The translations under genes and the position numbers were made by a program. DNA of 64,000 bases from Paenibacillus sacheonensis. Lineage in GTDB: Bacteria; Bacillota; Bacilli; Paenibacillales; Paenibacillaceae. The stretch's first letter is position 1; every line of letters begins with the position of its first letter. Under the pieces are notes generated by a model. The model was not told where the DNA came from, searched no databases, and saw only the letters and a list, made by a program, of their open reading frames with translations. Where the stretch lies: the NCBI RefSeq assembly GCF_009909195.1, contig NZ_JAAAMU010000002.1, positions 62,001 through 126,000 of the forward strand, given 5' to 3'. Shown here in pieces: positions 1 through 7,947 of the stretch.

Positions 1-1
1 C

Positions 2-976
2 GGTAACGACGAAGGCGTGCTGGAAGCGATGCGGCAGTCCGGCATCCGAGGCCATATGGCGAGGGGCGGCGTCGATCTTAGCTATGAGCCAAGACTCCGT
101 GAAAGCGCCGAAGAGATATTCGCCAATACCGATCAACTGCTGGACAAATGGCAGGGCGAGGGGGAAGGCCGAATTGCCATCGCAATGGGACCGCTGAACC
201 TGTACGGCTGTTCGGAGGAGTTCTTAAGACTCGCCGCCAAGTACGGCGAACGAAACGGCTTGATTACGCATATCCACTTGTCGGAGACGAGGGAGCAGAT
301 CGAGAACACGCTCGAGCGGTTCGGTTTGCGCAACGTGGAGCTGGCGGAGGAGGTCGGGCTGCTCGGCCGGCAAACGCAAGTGGTGCATGGCGTATGGCTG
401 AACGACGCCGAGCTCGACATTCTCGCAAGGCGCGAAGCGACGGTCGTTCATTGTCCCGTATCCAATATGTATCTAGCCTCGGGGGTCGCCAGGGTGCCGG
501 ATATGCTAGAGCGCGGCATCAATGTTGCGCTTGGAACCGATGGTCCCGGGAGCAACAACTGCCAGGATAATCTCGAGGTGCTGAAGTTCGCCGCTTGCCT
601 CCACAAGGTGGACCGGCTGGATTCCACGCTGATGCCGCCGATGGGGGTGCTGCGGATGGGGACGCGTAACGGCGCGAAGGCCGTCGGCAGGGAGGAAGAT
701 CTCGGCAGTCTGGAGCCGGGGAAGAAGGCGGATATCGTCGTTATCGAGCTGCAGAAAGCGCATATCGCGCCCGTTCATCGGGTCAGCTCCGCGATCGTGT
801 ACAACGCCAACGGCAACGACGTCGATACGGTGCTGGTTAACGGGCGGGTCGTCGTCAGTCATGGCCGATGCACGCTCGTGGACGAGATGGAGATCATCCG
901 CAGAGCGCAGGCGCGCGTCGACGTGCTGCGGAGCAAGCTGGCGCCGTCCTATCCTGTCTTCGGCAGCGTAGAGTAG
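2..976 (+). CDS. Amidohydrolase (ATZ/TRZ-type deaminase), 5' end cut by window
   Basis: The reading frame is open from base 2, so the true start lies outside the window; 324 codons remain. It shows amidohydrolase-superfamily motifs: a metal-ligand H-x-H (HIH, in a stretch followed by LSETREQ), a later VHG histidine, an HCP segment and the catalytic ALGTDGPGSNN aspartate, followed by a C-terminal composite beta domain (GSLEPGKKADIVVIE). This order matches the MTA/SAH deaminase and chlorohydrolase branch, which hydrolyse amino or chloro groups on heterocycles using one metal ion. The N-terminal metal-binding HxH is missing because of the cut. A Rieske oxygenase starts about 95 bases downstream, so it may be the first enzyme of a ring-degrading set. 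The substrate cannot be read from the sequence. Confidence 0.9.
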   Translation, partial: GNDEGVLEAMRQSGIRGHMARGGVDLSYEPRLRESAEEIFANTDQLLDKWQGEGEGRIAIAMGPLNLYGCSEEFLRLAAKYGERNGLITHIHLSETREQIENTLERFGLRNVELAEEVGLLGRQTQVVHGVWLNDAELDILARREATVVHCPVSNMYLASGVARVPDMLERGINVALGTDGPGSNNCQDNLEVLKFAACLHKVDRLDSTLMPPMGVLRMGTRNGAKAVGREEDLGSLEPGKKADIVVIELQKAHIAPVHRVSSAIVYNANGNDVDTVLVNGRVVVSHGRCTLVDEMEIIRRAQARVDVLRSKLAPSYPVFGSVE

Positions 977-1071
977 ACGCGCTTAGGGACAGGCACGTCG
1001 CGAGTCGCAAGCATCTAAACACAGCCGACACGATCGATACAAGATACAAGATATCCGGGGAGAGTGAGCAT

Positions 1072-2070
1072 ATGATGACGGAAACGCTGAAGGATAATGT
1101 GCTGGAGAATGAATGGCATCCCGTATGTATCGCGAGCAAGCTGAACGGCGCACCGCTTTCGGTTACGATCCTTGGCGAACGCGTTGCCGTGTTCCGCGCG
1201 GCGAGCGGCGGCGTCTATGCGCTTCGCGACCTGTGCGTGCACCGCGGGGCGATGCTGTCGAAGGGAAGGGTGGAAGGAGATAATCTCGTCTGTCCCTACC
1301 ATGGCTGGAAATACGACGGGAGCGGCGCATGCGTATGCATTCCGGCGCAGGGCAAGTCGGACACGATCCCGCTTCGAGCCCGTGCGGAAAACTATCCTTG
1401 CATGGAGAAATACGGCCTTGTATGGGTATGCATCGGCGAACCGTCTGCCCGGCTGCCGGATTTCGAGGAATTCGAAAATCCCGATTACCGCCCATTAGTC
1501 TGCGGGCCATATACGGTTCATGCCGCAGGTACGAGGGTCATCGAGAACTTTACGGATTTCGCTCACCTGATGTTCGTGCACGGCGGTCTGCTCGGCCATC
1601 CGGATTATGCGGAAGTACCGGACTTCAAGGTCTACAAAGAGCAGGACCGCGTCTATACGAGCGAGGTGCCGATCTTCCAGCCCGTGGCCCACTCCGGCTC
1701 CGAGGCGGAGGAAGGAACGACTTACGTCTACGTGAAAGAAGTGTTCCGTCCGCTAGCGGGCCGGTTGTCGAAGCGGGATGCGGCCACGGGAGAGACGCTT
1801 TGGATTCTGCTGACGGTGCTGCCTGTGACCGAGAAGGAATGCACGGCGTACATGGCCGTCTCGCGCAACTACGGCTTCGACGTGCCGGATGAACAGTTTA
1901 TCCGGTTTCAGGATACGGTATTCGAACAGGATGCCTGGATCATCGAGACGCAGAAGCCGGAGCTGCTTCCGCTCGATCTGCAGCAGGAGCTGAACCACAA
2001 GGCGGATGTGTTGTCCGTCGCGTATCGGCGCTGGCTGATCGAGCTTGGCGTCAGAATCGGCATGGCCTAA
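1072..2070 (+). CDS. Rieske [2Fe-2S] aromatic ring-hydroxylating oxygenase, large subunit
   Basis: 332 residues. The N-terminal Rieske domain carries the cluster ligands as C-V-H (CVHRGAML) and C-P-Y-H (CPYHGWKYDG). The catalytic domain has the mononuclear iron site in NFTDFAHLMFVHGG (D, H, H). This is the layout of single-component oxygenases such as vanillate O-demethylase or phenylpropionate/choline-type oxygenases, which need a separate reductase; none is visible nearby. The frame stays open upstream to base 868, but the ATG at 1072 is preferred because GGGGAGAG precedes it and the protein then begins directly before the Rieske fold. The context (amidohydrolase before, PhyH dioxygenase after) suggests oxidative catabolism or tailoring of a small molecule. 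Confidence 0.9.
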   Translation: MMTETLKDNVLENEWHPVCIASKLNGAPLSVTILGERVAVFRAASGGVYALRDLCVHRGAMLSKGRVEGDNLVCPYHGWKYDGSGACVCIPAQGKSDTIPLRARAENYPCMEKYGLVWVCIGEPSARLPDFEEFENPDYRPLVCGPYTVHAAGTRVIENFTDFAHLMFVHGGLLGHPDYAEVPDFKVYKEQDRVYTSEVPIFQPVAHSGSEAEEGTTYVYVKEVFRPLAGRLSKRDAATGETLWILLTVLPVTEKECTAYMAVSRNYGFDVPDEQFIRFQDTVFEQDAWIIETQKPELLPLDLQQELNHKADVLSVAYRRWLIELGVRIGMA

Positions 2071-2093
2071 TATCCTATAGGGAGGCGGAAGCA

Positions 2094-2864
2094 TTGACTT
2101 ATCGGGTGACGGACGAGCAAGCGAGATTTTACAAGCGCGAAGGTTTCGTTCAGTTGGACGGCGTACTGACGGAGCAGCAGCTCGAGGAGCTGGCGGCTTG
2201 TCTGGAAGAGGTCATGCGCGATCATGCCGATGGCGGAGATAATCCGGAGCTGGAACGCGTGCTGCGAATGAAAATGAATACGTGGCGGGACTCCGGCGGC
2301 ATGGCGAAATATTCGCTCAGCCCCTATCTGGCTGACATTGCCTTGCAGCTAGCGGAGTCCTCCGGCTTGCGGTTGTTCCATGACCAGGCGTTTTGGAAAA
2401 TGCCCGGGGATTCCAAAGCGACGCCCTGGCATCAGGACGCGACGTACTTCCCGATGAAGGAATCTGACGTCATGACGATGTGGATTCCGCTCGAAGACGT
2501 CAACGAGACGAACGGCTGCCTGTCCTTCGTACCGCGCTCGCATCGGGCGGGCAAGCTGGACAACGTCGATTTCGTCAAACCGGTCGACCTATTCGAGCTG
2601 GCGAAGGATACGGCCGCCGCAGGCCATGAACCGGTGGCGGTTCCGCTCAGGCGAGGAAGCTGCACCGTGCATCATGGGCTGACCTTCCATTACGCCTATG
2701 CCAATCGGACGGATAAGCCTCGCCGAGTGCTTACGATCGTATACATGCCCGAGCATGCGACGTTCGATGGGAGCAGCAGGCATCCGCTTACGATGGGACT
2801 GAACTTGAAGGACGGCGATGCCATTACCGGGAACTTGTTCCCGGTGCTTGCGCGCCGCGGTTGA
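2094..2864 (+). CDS. Phytanoyl-CoA dioxygenase (PhyH) family Fe(II)/2-oxoglutarate oxygenase
   Basis: 256 residues, starting at TTG with a strong GGGAGG site 7 bases before it. The iron-binding facial triad is visible: H-x-D in TPWHQDATYFP (about residues 106-113) and a distal histidine in VHHGLTFHYAYANRT, followed by an arginine (KPRRVLTIVYMP) of the kind that holds 2-oxoglutarate. Family members hydroxylate aliphatic substrates, for example in ectoine or phosphonate metabolism. It follows the Rieske gene by only 23 bases and is probably co-transcribed. Two different oxygenase classes side by side suggest sequential hydroxylations of one compound; that is inference. Confidence 0.88.
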   Translation: MTYRVTDEQARFYKREGFVQLDGVLTEQQLEELAACLEEVMRDHADGGDNPELERVLRMKMNTWRDSGGMAKYSLSPYLADIALQLAESSGLRLFHDQAFWKMPGDSKATPWHQDATYFPMKESDVMTMWIPLEDVNETNGCLSFVPRSHRAGKLDNVDFVKPVDLFELAKDTAAAGHEPVAVPLRRGSCTVHHGLTFHYAYANRTDKPRRVLTIVYMPEHATFDGSSRHPLTMGLNLKDGDAITGNLFPVLARRG

Positions 2865-2938
2865 TACGCGAAGCTTGATCGGGTCCGTTCCGGAATGAGG
2901 GGATGGGGCGGTCAGGCTTTTTTTCATGTGGCCGGCCA

Positions 2939-2968
2939 TTGGTAAGGGCGGGAATCCGAGGGTATAAT
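2939..2968 (+). promoter_or_regulatory. Candidate sigma-A promoter for the phasin-like/UbiB genes
   Basis: A perfect -10 TATAAT (2963-2968) is preceded at 18 bases by TTGGTA (2939-2944, four of six matches to TTGACA). It lies about 85 bases before the phasin-like start codon and nothing else in the gap looks like a promoter. Confidence 0.5.
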
Positions 2969-3054
2969 GGAAGCATATCTTAGTTACTATCGTCCATCAT
3001 GTGCAGACCGTAATTGCGTACCACCATTTTAGCTTCGAAGGAGACGTGAATCGG

Positions 3055-3363
3055 ATGAAGGATACGATCGGGAAAGCGATTTCGTTAGGATTGGGACTGG
3101 CGCTTGCAGGCAAGGAACAGGTCGAGAAAACGTTCGACGAGCTCGTCAAGAAAGGCGAGGTCAGCAAAGCGGAATCCAAAGCGCTCGTCGAAGAGCTGCT
3201 CGCCAAAGGCGATGAGCTGCGCAAGCAGGTAGAGACGATGGCCCGCGAGCGCATGCAAGCGCTGCTCGGCGAGAACAAGCTGGCCACGAAGGAGGATATC
3301 GCCCGAATCGAACAGCGCCTGGATGCGCTGGAGCGGGAACGCGTGAATCCTTCCGAGTCATGA
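3055..3363 (+). CDS. Phasin-like coiled-coil protein
   Basis: 102 residues, charged and almost entirely helical. A short hydrophobic patch (AISLGLGLALAG) is followed by EQVEKTFDELVKKGEVSKAESKALVEELLAKGDELRKQ-type heptads and a C-terminal IARIEQRLDALERE coil. This is the architecture of the small phasin-family proteins annotated in Bacilli, which resemble polyhydroxyalkanoate granule coat proteins. No PHA synthase is in this window, so a granule role is unproven. The start is ATG 3055, with AAGGAGA about 10 bases upstream; the frame continues upstream without a better site. It sits 13 bases before the UbiB gene, so the two are probably one transcript. Confidence 0.75.
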   Translation: MKDTIGKAISLGLGLALAGKEQVEKTFDELVKKGEVSKAESKALVEELLAKGDELRKQVETMARERMQALLGENKLATKEDIARIEQRLDALERERVNPSES

Positions 3364-3376
3364 TCGGGGGCAAGTC

Positions 3377-5050
3377 ATGAATCCGGGGAAACGGCTTCGA
3401 CAATTGCAGCGATATCGAACGATCGCCTCGGCGCTGGCGCGCAACGGGCTGGGATATGTCTCCCATGAGATGGGACTGACCGATAAGCTGTTTTTCTTTC
3501 GCAGCGAGGCGCAGAAGGAGCTTCAGGCCAAAAGCCTGGGAGAACGCATTCGGCTGCTGCTCGAGGAGCTCGGTCCAACCTTCGTCAAGCTGGGACAGAT
3601 CGCCAGCACGCGGCCCGATCTGATTCCGGCCGACATCGTGACGGAGCTGGAGCGCCTGCAGGACCATGTGCCCGCTTCGCCGTTCGAGGACGTCGCCGCC
3701 ATCCTCGAAGAGGACTTGGGCGCGCCGATCGATCAGCTGTTCCGGTCCTTCACCGCGGAGCCGCTGGCGGCGGCTTCCATCGGTCAGGTGTACCGCGCTA
3801 CCCTGCAGGACGGGACGATGGTCGCGATCAAGGTGCAGCGGCCCGCGATCGGGAAGCTGATCGAGACCGACTTGGATATCTTGGCGGACTGGGCACGGCT
3901 CGCCGAGAGTACGATGGAATGGGCGCGAATCTACCGGCTCCGCGAGATCGTGGATGAGCTCGGCCACGTGCTGCGCAGAGAGCTGGACTACTCGCTGGAG
4001 GCGCGCAATGCGGAACGCTTCATCGCCCAAAGCGAGAGTCAAGAGCATGTTCACGTGCCGGAGATCTTCTGGGATTACTGCTCGAAGCGCGTCCTTACGA
4101 TGGCTTACGTGGACGGCATCAAGCTGTCCGACCGTCTGCAGCTGGAGCGCGCGGGGCTGGATACCCGCGAGCTGGCCGACCGATTCGCGACGACGATCCT
4201 TCATCAGATTCTCGTTGCCGGCTTGTACCACGGCGATCCCCATCCCGGCAACGTCCTGGCGCTCTCGGACGGCCGGCTGGCGCTTCTGGATTTCGGCATG
4301 GTCGGCCGGCTTAATCCCAGCATGAAGAAGCAGTTCGTATCGTTCGTCATCGCGCTGCGGAACCAAAGCTCGAAAGGCGTCATGCGGGCCATATCGAGCA
4401 TGGGCGTCATACCAGAAGACGCGGATATGGAAGCGCTCGGCGCCGACGTCGACGAGATGAGGGAGAAATACTACAAGGTTCCGCTCGAGCGGATCGGTTT
4501 CGGCGAGATCGTGAACGATCTGTTCTCGCTGTCGTTCCGCCACCGGATCCGCATTCCCTCCGAGCTCACGCTGCTCGGCAAGGCGCTGCTGACGATGGAA
4601 GGCGTCGTTACGGCGCTGGATCCCAATTTCAGCGTGTTCGACGTGGCCGAGCCTCTCGGGCGAAAGCTGTTCCTGGAGCGGATCGACCCGCGCAACATTT
4701 GGAGGAATTGGGTCGAGGACGTGCCGGAGATGATCGATTTGATCAGCGACGTGCCGCTGAGCCTGAAGCAGCTGTCCCGCATTATTCGGCAGGGAAAGCT
4801 GCGCGTCGAGGTTGCCTCCCCTCAAGTGGACATGCTGACGAAGAAGATGGACCGGATCAGCAACCGTTTGTCGCTCAGCATCGTGCTGCTGTCGCTCAGC
4901 ATCCTGATGGTCGGACTGATCATTGGCGCCGCGTTGAGCCATACGCAGACGATGATATGGCATATACCGATCATCGATATCGGATTTATCGTCGCGTTGG
5001 TCATGTTTCTGTGGCTGATCGCGGCCATGATTCGTTCCGGCAGGATCTGA
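3377..5050 (+). CDS. UbiB/AarF/ABC1-family atypical kinase, membrane-anchored
   Basis: 557 residues, close to the usual UbiB length. Family motifs are in order: KxGQ (FVKLGQIASTRPDLIP, near residue 70), the Ala-rich nucleotide loop (AAASIGQVYRA), the lysine of VAIKVQRP, ExD-type ELDYSLEARNAERF, the catalytic loop HGDPHPGNVL and the DFG metal site in LLDFGMVG. Two C-terminal hydrophobic helices (about residues 497-520 and 530-553) anchor it in the membrane. UbiB proteins are ATPases/kinase-like proteins needed for coenzyme Q synthesis or lipid handling; Firmicutes make menaquinone rather than ubiquinone, so the role here is probably in isoprenoid or lipid metabolism. It pairs with the preceding phasin-like gene. 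Confidence 0.92.
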   Translation: MNPGKRLRQLQRYRTIASALARNGLGYVSHEMGLTDKLFFFRSEAQKELQAKSLGERIRLLLEELGPTFVKLGQIASTRPDLIPADIVTELERLQDHVPASPFEDVAAILEEDLGAPIDQLFRSFTAEPLAAASIGQVYRATLQDGTMVAIKVQRPAIGKLIETDLDILADWARLAESTMEWARIYRLREIVDELGHVLRRELDYSLEARNAERFIAQSESQEHVHVPEIFWDYCSKRVLTMAYVDGIKLSDRLQLERAGLDTRELADRFATTILHQILVAGLYHGDPHPGNVLALSDGRLALLDFGMVGRLNPSMKKQFVSFVIALRNQSSKGVMRAISSMGVIPEDADMEALGADVDEMREKYYKVPLERIGFGEIVNDLFSLSFRHRIRIPSELTLLGKALLTMEGVVTALDPNFSVFDVAEPLGRKLFLERIDPRNIWRNWVEDVPEMIDLISDVPLSLKQLSRIIRQGKLRVEVASPQVDMLTKKMDRISNRLSLSIVLLSLSILMVGLIIGAALSHTQTMIWHIPIIDIGFIVALVMFLWLIAAMIRSGRI

Positions 5051-5131
5051 TAAGTGAGGTAGACGTCAGCTAGAGTAACGCGAGCCGATATTTTGGAAAT
5101 GAAAGGGCATTTGAATACGAACATCGGCCTG

Positions 5132-5168
5132 GAGCCTTGAATAGGATATTACCTATTCAAGGCTCTTT
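5132..5168 (+). terminator. Perfect hairpin after the UbiB gene, probable terminator
   Basis: A 14-base perfect stem (5132-5145 with 5152-5165) with a 6-base loop ATATTA, followed by only three T residues. It lies between the UbiB stop and the next transcription unit. Because the T tract is short, the role as terminator is likely but not certain; a stem over the leader of the transporter operon is the alternative. Confidence 0.6.
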
Positions 5169-5274
5169 GCGCGCTGCGGGGGCTTGCGCAGATATACCGG
5201 ATCCGGGCGGACCGTTGATATAGAGCATGGGTGCGTGCAAGACAGACAATGACGATAGCAAAGGAGAAATCAAC

Positions 5275-6285
5275 ATGCGCAAACTGGTTAAACCGACGCT
5301 GCTGCTGCTGGCGGTCCTGCTGCTGGCGATGACGGCCGCTTGCGGCAAAAGCTCCAAGTCGGATGAGCTGACGACGGTCAAATTCTCGGAAGTCATCCGT
5401 TCGATCTTCTATGCGCCGCATTACGTGGCGATGTCGCAGGGCTTCTTCAAGGAACAAGGCTTGAACGTCGACATGAATACCGCGCAAGGCTCCGACAAAG
5501 GCGCTGCCGCGCTTATCGCGGGCACGGCAGACATCTCCATGGTCGGACCGGAGACGACGATCTATATCTACAACCAGAAGGGCGATAAGACGCTGAAGGT
5601 GTTCCACCAGCTCACCGCGAAGGACGGTTCGTTCCTGCTCTCGAGGGAAAAGCTGGACAATTTCACGTGGAGCGACCTCTCGGGCAAAACCGTCATCGGC
5701 TGGAGACCGGGAAGTTCCCCGCAAATGGTGCTGAACTCGCTGCTCCTGAAGGAGCAGGTTACGGACGCGAACGTCATTACGAACATCGCATCTCCTGCGA
5801 TGGCCGGCGCGTTCACGAGCGGCCAAGGCGACTTCATCCAAGTGTTCGAGCCTGTCGCTTCGACGTTGGTTAATGCAGGCAAAGCGTATTACGTCGCTTC
5901 GCTCGGCGAAGATTTCGGCGCGTATCCGGAGACGTCTTACGTCGCGACTTCCGACTATATCCAGTCGCATGCGGACATTATCAAGAAATTCACGGCCGCC
6001 GTTGCCGAAGGCGCGAAGTGGCTGAACGCCGCATCCGACGAAGAAATCGTGGCGGCGCTCAAGCCATTCTTCGACGGTACGACGGATGAGCTTATTCTGC
6101 AATCGGTTAACCGTTATAAAGCACAGGATACATGGCCGACGGATCCCGTCCTCACGCAGGAGCAATTCGATATTCTTCAGAACGTGCTCGTGGAGAACGG
6201 CGTGCTGAAGGCGGAGGAGAAGGTAACGAAGATGGATGACGTCGTCGACATGAGCTTCGCGAAGCAGCTCGGAAAGTCGGACTAA
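5275..6285 (+). CDS. ABC transporter substrate-binding lipoprotein, SsuA/ThiY (NMT1) type
   Basis: 336 residues. The N-terminus is a lipoprotein signal (KPTLLLLAVLLLAMTAAC) with lipobox cysteine, so the protein is held on the outer face of the membrane. The mature part has the NMT1/SsuA-like pattern: FSEVIRSIFYAPHYVAMSQGFFKEQGL, then ALIAGTADISMVGPETT and LSGKTVIGWRPGSSPQM. Such proteins bind sulfonates, nitrate, or pyrimidine precursors. The ATG at 5275 is chosen because AAGGAG precedes it by 8-10 bases and the signal peptide begins there. An ATPase gene and a permease gene follow at once, giving a complete importer. No TPP riboswitch-like leader was seen, so a thiamine-precursor role is not supported. 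Confidence 0.88.
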   Translation: MRKLVKPTLLLLAVLLLAMTAACGKSSKSDELTTVKFSEVIRSIFYAPHYVAMSQGFFKEQGLNVDMNTAQGSDKGAAALIAGTADISMVGPETTIYIYNQKGDKTLKVFHQLTAKDGSFLLSREKLDNFTWSDLSGKTVIGWRPGSSPQMVLNSLLLKEQVTDANVITNIASPAMAGAFTSGQGDFIQVFEPVASTLVNAGKAYYVASLGEDFGAYPETSYVATSDYIQSHADIIKKFTAAVAEGAKWLNAASDEEIVAALKPFFDGTTDELILQSVNRYKAQDTWPTDPVLTQEQFDILQNVLVENGVLKAEEKVTKMDDVVDMSFAKQLGKSD

Positions 6286-6290
6286 CGCCG

Positions 6291-7166
6291 ATGGCACGCA
6301 GGGAGATCGGTGCTTCGGGGCTGGGACGGGAGCAAGGGCAGGGGCAGAAGCAGGAGCAAAAGCAGGAGCAGAAGCAGGAGCAGAAGCAGGAGCATATCCG
6401 GCTGGAAGGCGTCGGACTTCGCTATTTTACGCCGAGAGAAGAGACCGAAGCGCTGCGCGGCATCTCGCTTTCGATCGGCCGGGGCGAGTTCATCAGCATC
6501 GTAGGGCCGAGCGGCTGCGGCAAGAGCACGCTGCTCTCGCTCATCTCCGGCATGCTGCGGCCGACGCAGGGAACCGTGACGATCGACGGGGCGGAAGTGG
6601 CGGGTACTTCGGATAAAGTGGGCTATATGCTGCAGCATGATCATTTGTTCGAATGGCGGGACGTGCTGGGCAACGTGACCGTCGGGGCGGAGATCCGCCG
6701 GATGAAGAAGGAGGACGCGAAGCGCAAAGGCGAGGAGCTGCTGAAACGATACGGACTCGGCGATTTCATACACCATGCGCCAGCCCAGCTGTCCGGAGGC
6801 ATGCGGCAGCGGGTGGCGTTGATCCGCACGCTCGTCGCGGAGCCGGACATCTTGCTGCTCGACGAGCCGTTCTCCGCGCTCGACTACCAGACGCGGCTGA
6901 CGCTGTCGGAGGAAGTGTTCCGGATCATCAAGGATCAGAACAAAACGGCCGTGCTCGTGACGCACGACCTGTCCGAAGCGATCAGCATGGGGGACCGCGT
7001 GCTCGTCATGTCCAAACGCCCGAGCACGATCGCGGCCGCTCATGACATCGTATTCGACGAGGGCGATAACCTGTCCCCGTGGAGCAAGCGGCAGGCTTCC
7101 CGGTACCATGACTATTTCAATACCATATGGAAGGAGCTGGATGACCATGACGTCCCCGCTTTATGA
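6291..7166 (+). CDS. ABC transporter ATP-binding protein, SsuB/TauB type, with Q/E/K repeat at N-terminus
   Basis: 291 residues. Walker A (GPSGCGKST), the Q loop (MLQHDHLFEW), signature LSGGMRQR, Walker B LLLDEPF and the switch VTHD are all present, so this is an active ATPase energising uptake. It starts 5 bases after the binding-protein gene. Unusual is the N-terminal extension before HIRLEGVGLRY: about 37 residues that include a run of KQEQ units coded by four 12-base DNA repeats (6348-6395). The canonical domain starts only after this stretch, so the repeat is either a recent slippage expansion in a tolerated linker or the true start is further downstream; no better start with a ribosome site was found. 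Confidence 0.88.
   Translation: MARREIGASGLGREQGQGQKQEQKQEQKQEQKQEHIRLEGVGLRYFTPREETEALRGISLSIGRGEFISIVGPSGCGKSTLLSLISGMLRPTQGTVTIDGAEVAGTSDKVGYMLQHDHLFEWRDVLGNVTVGAEIRRMKKEDAKRKGEELLKRYGLGDFIHHAPAQLSGGMRQRVALIRTLVAEPDILLLDEPFSALDYQTRLTLSEEVFRIIKDQNKTAVLVTHDLSEAISMGDRVLVMSKRPSTIAAAHDIVFDEGDNLSPWSKRQASRYHDYFNTIWKELDDHDVPAL
6348..6395 (+). repeat. In-frame 12-base tandem repeat (four copies) in the ABC ATPase gene
   Basis: Four consecutive units of AAGCAGGAGCAR (6348-6359, 6360-6371, 6372-6383, 6384-6395, the last ending in T) encode K-Q-E-Q repeats. The first and last units differ from the middle ones by a single base, consistent with slippage. Changes in copy number would stay in frame. Confidence 0.9.
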
Positions 7167-7947
7167 CCGCTACCTGCGCGCGCAGAAGCGCAGGCAGCGG
7201 CTGATCTGGCTTGCGCGGCTTGCGCTTCTGGCGGGTTTCCTTCTGCTATGGGAGTTCGCGGCCAGGTGGAAATGGGTGGATTCCATGCTCACGAGCAAGC
7301 CGTCTCAGCTGTGGACGTCGTTTCGCGAGCTCGCGATGGAAGGCAGCTTGTTTCATCACTTGTGGATTACCGGACAGGAGACGCTCGTCGGGATCGCGGT
7401 CTCCATGGCGATCGGGTCGCTGGCGGCCGTCTTGTTCTGGTGGTCGACATTCGCGTCGAAGGTGCTCGATCCGTATATGGTCGTATTGAACGCGTTGCCC
7501 AAAGTCGCTCTCGGACCGATATTTTTCATCTGGCTTGGCGACCATTATTCGGTGTACGGCATGGCGGTCGCGATCTCCGTGATCGTGACGATCATCATGA
7601 TCGAGAGCGGCTTCAAGGAGATCAGCCGCACGAAGCTGAAGCTCATGGAGTCGTTCGGCGCCACCAAGCTGCAAATGCTCGGCATGGTGCTGCTGCCGGC
7701 GAGCGTTCCGCATTTGATCGCGACGCTAAAGGTGAACGTCGGCTTGACGCTGGTCGGCGTCATCATGGGCGAATTCCTATCCTCGAAAGCCGGCCTCGGT
7801 TATTTGATTATTTACGGCGGACAGGTATTTCAGATGAATCTGGTCATGGTCAGCATTGCGCTGCTGGCACTGCTGTCGGTCGCATTGTACGGGCTCGTTA
7901 ATCTGCTCGAGCGGTATGCGAGGAAGAAGTATCACCATGAGGCTTGA
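7147..7947 (+). CDS. ABC transporter permease, SsuC/TauC type
   Basis: 266 residues with about six membrane helices (first LARLALLAGFLLLWEFAARW). The EAA-type coupling loop is present as FGATKLQMLGMVLLPASVPHLIATLKVNVG, which contacts the ATPase. It forms the membrane channel for the binding protein and ATPase encoded just upstream. ATG 7147 lies 10 bases after AAGGAG and overlaps the ATPase 3' end by 20 bases; ATG 7141 is also in frame but only 4 bases from that site. The 3' end overlaps the convergent methyltransferase gene by 50 bases, so there is no room for a conventional terminator. Confidence 0.88.
   Translation: MTSPLYDRYLRAQKRRQRLIWLARLALLAGFLLLWEFAARWKWVDSMLTSKPSQLWTSFRELAMEGSLFHHLWITGQETLVGIAVSMAIGSLAAVLFWWSTFASKVLDPYMVVLNALPKVALGPIFFIWLGDHYSVYGMAVAISVIVTIIMIESGFKEISRTKLKLMESFGATKLQMLGMVLLPASVPHLIATLKVNVGLTLVGVIMGEFLSSKAGLGYLIIYGGQVFQMNLVMVSIALLALLSVALYGLVNLLERYARKKYHHEA

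Noticed and set aside
868-1071. Upstream extension of the Rieske reading frame into the amidohydrolase gene
   Set aside because: The extra 68 residues overlap a better supported frame and do not resemble a Rieske protein N-terminus; ATG 1072 has a good ribosome site.
3161-4963. 600-codon minus-strand frame opposite UbiB
   Set aside because: Shadow of the UbiB reading frame; it crosses into the phasin-like gene and shows no recognisable domain.
5051-5274. Possible TPP or other riboswitch before the SsuA/ThiY-like gene
   Set aside because: Only one simple perfect hairpin is present; the conserved TPP core segments were not found.
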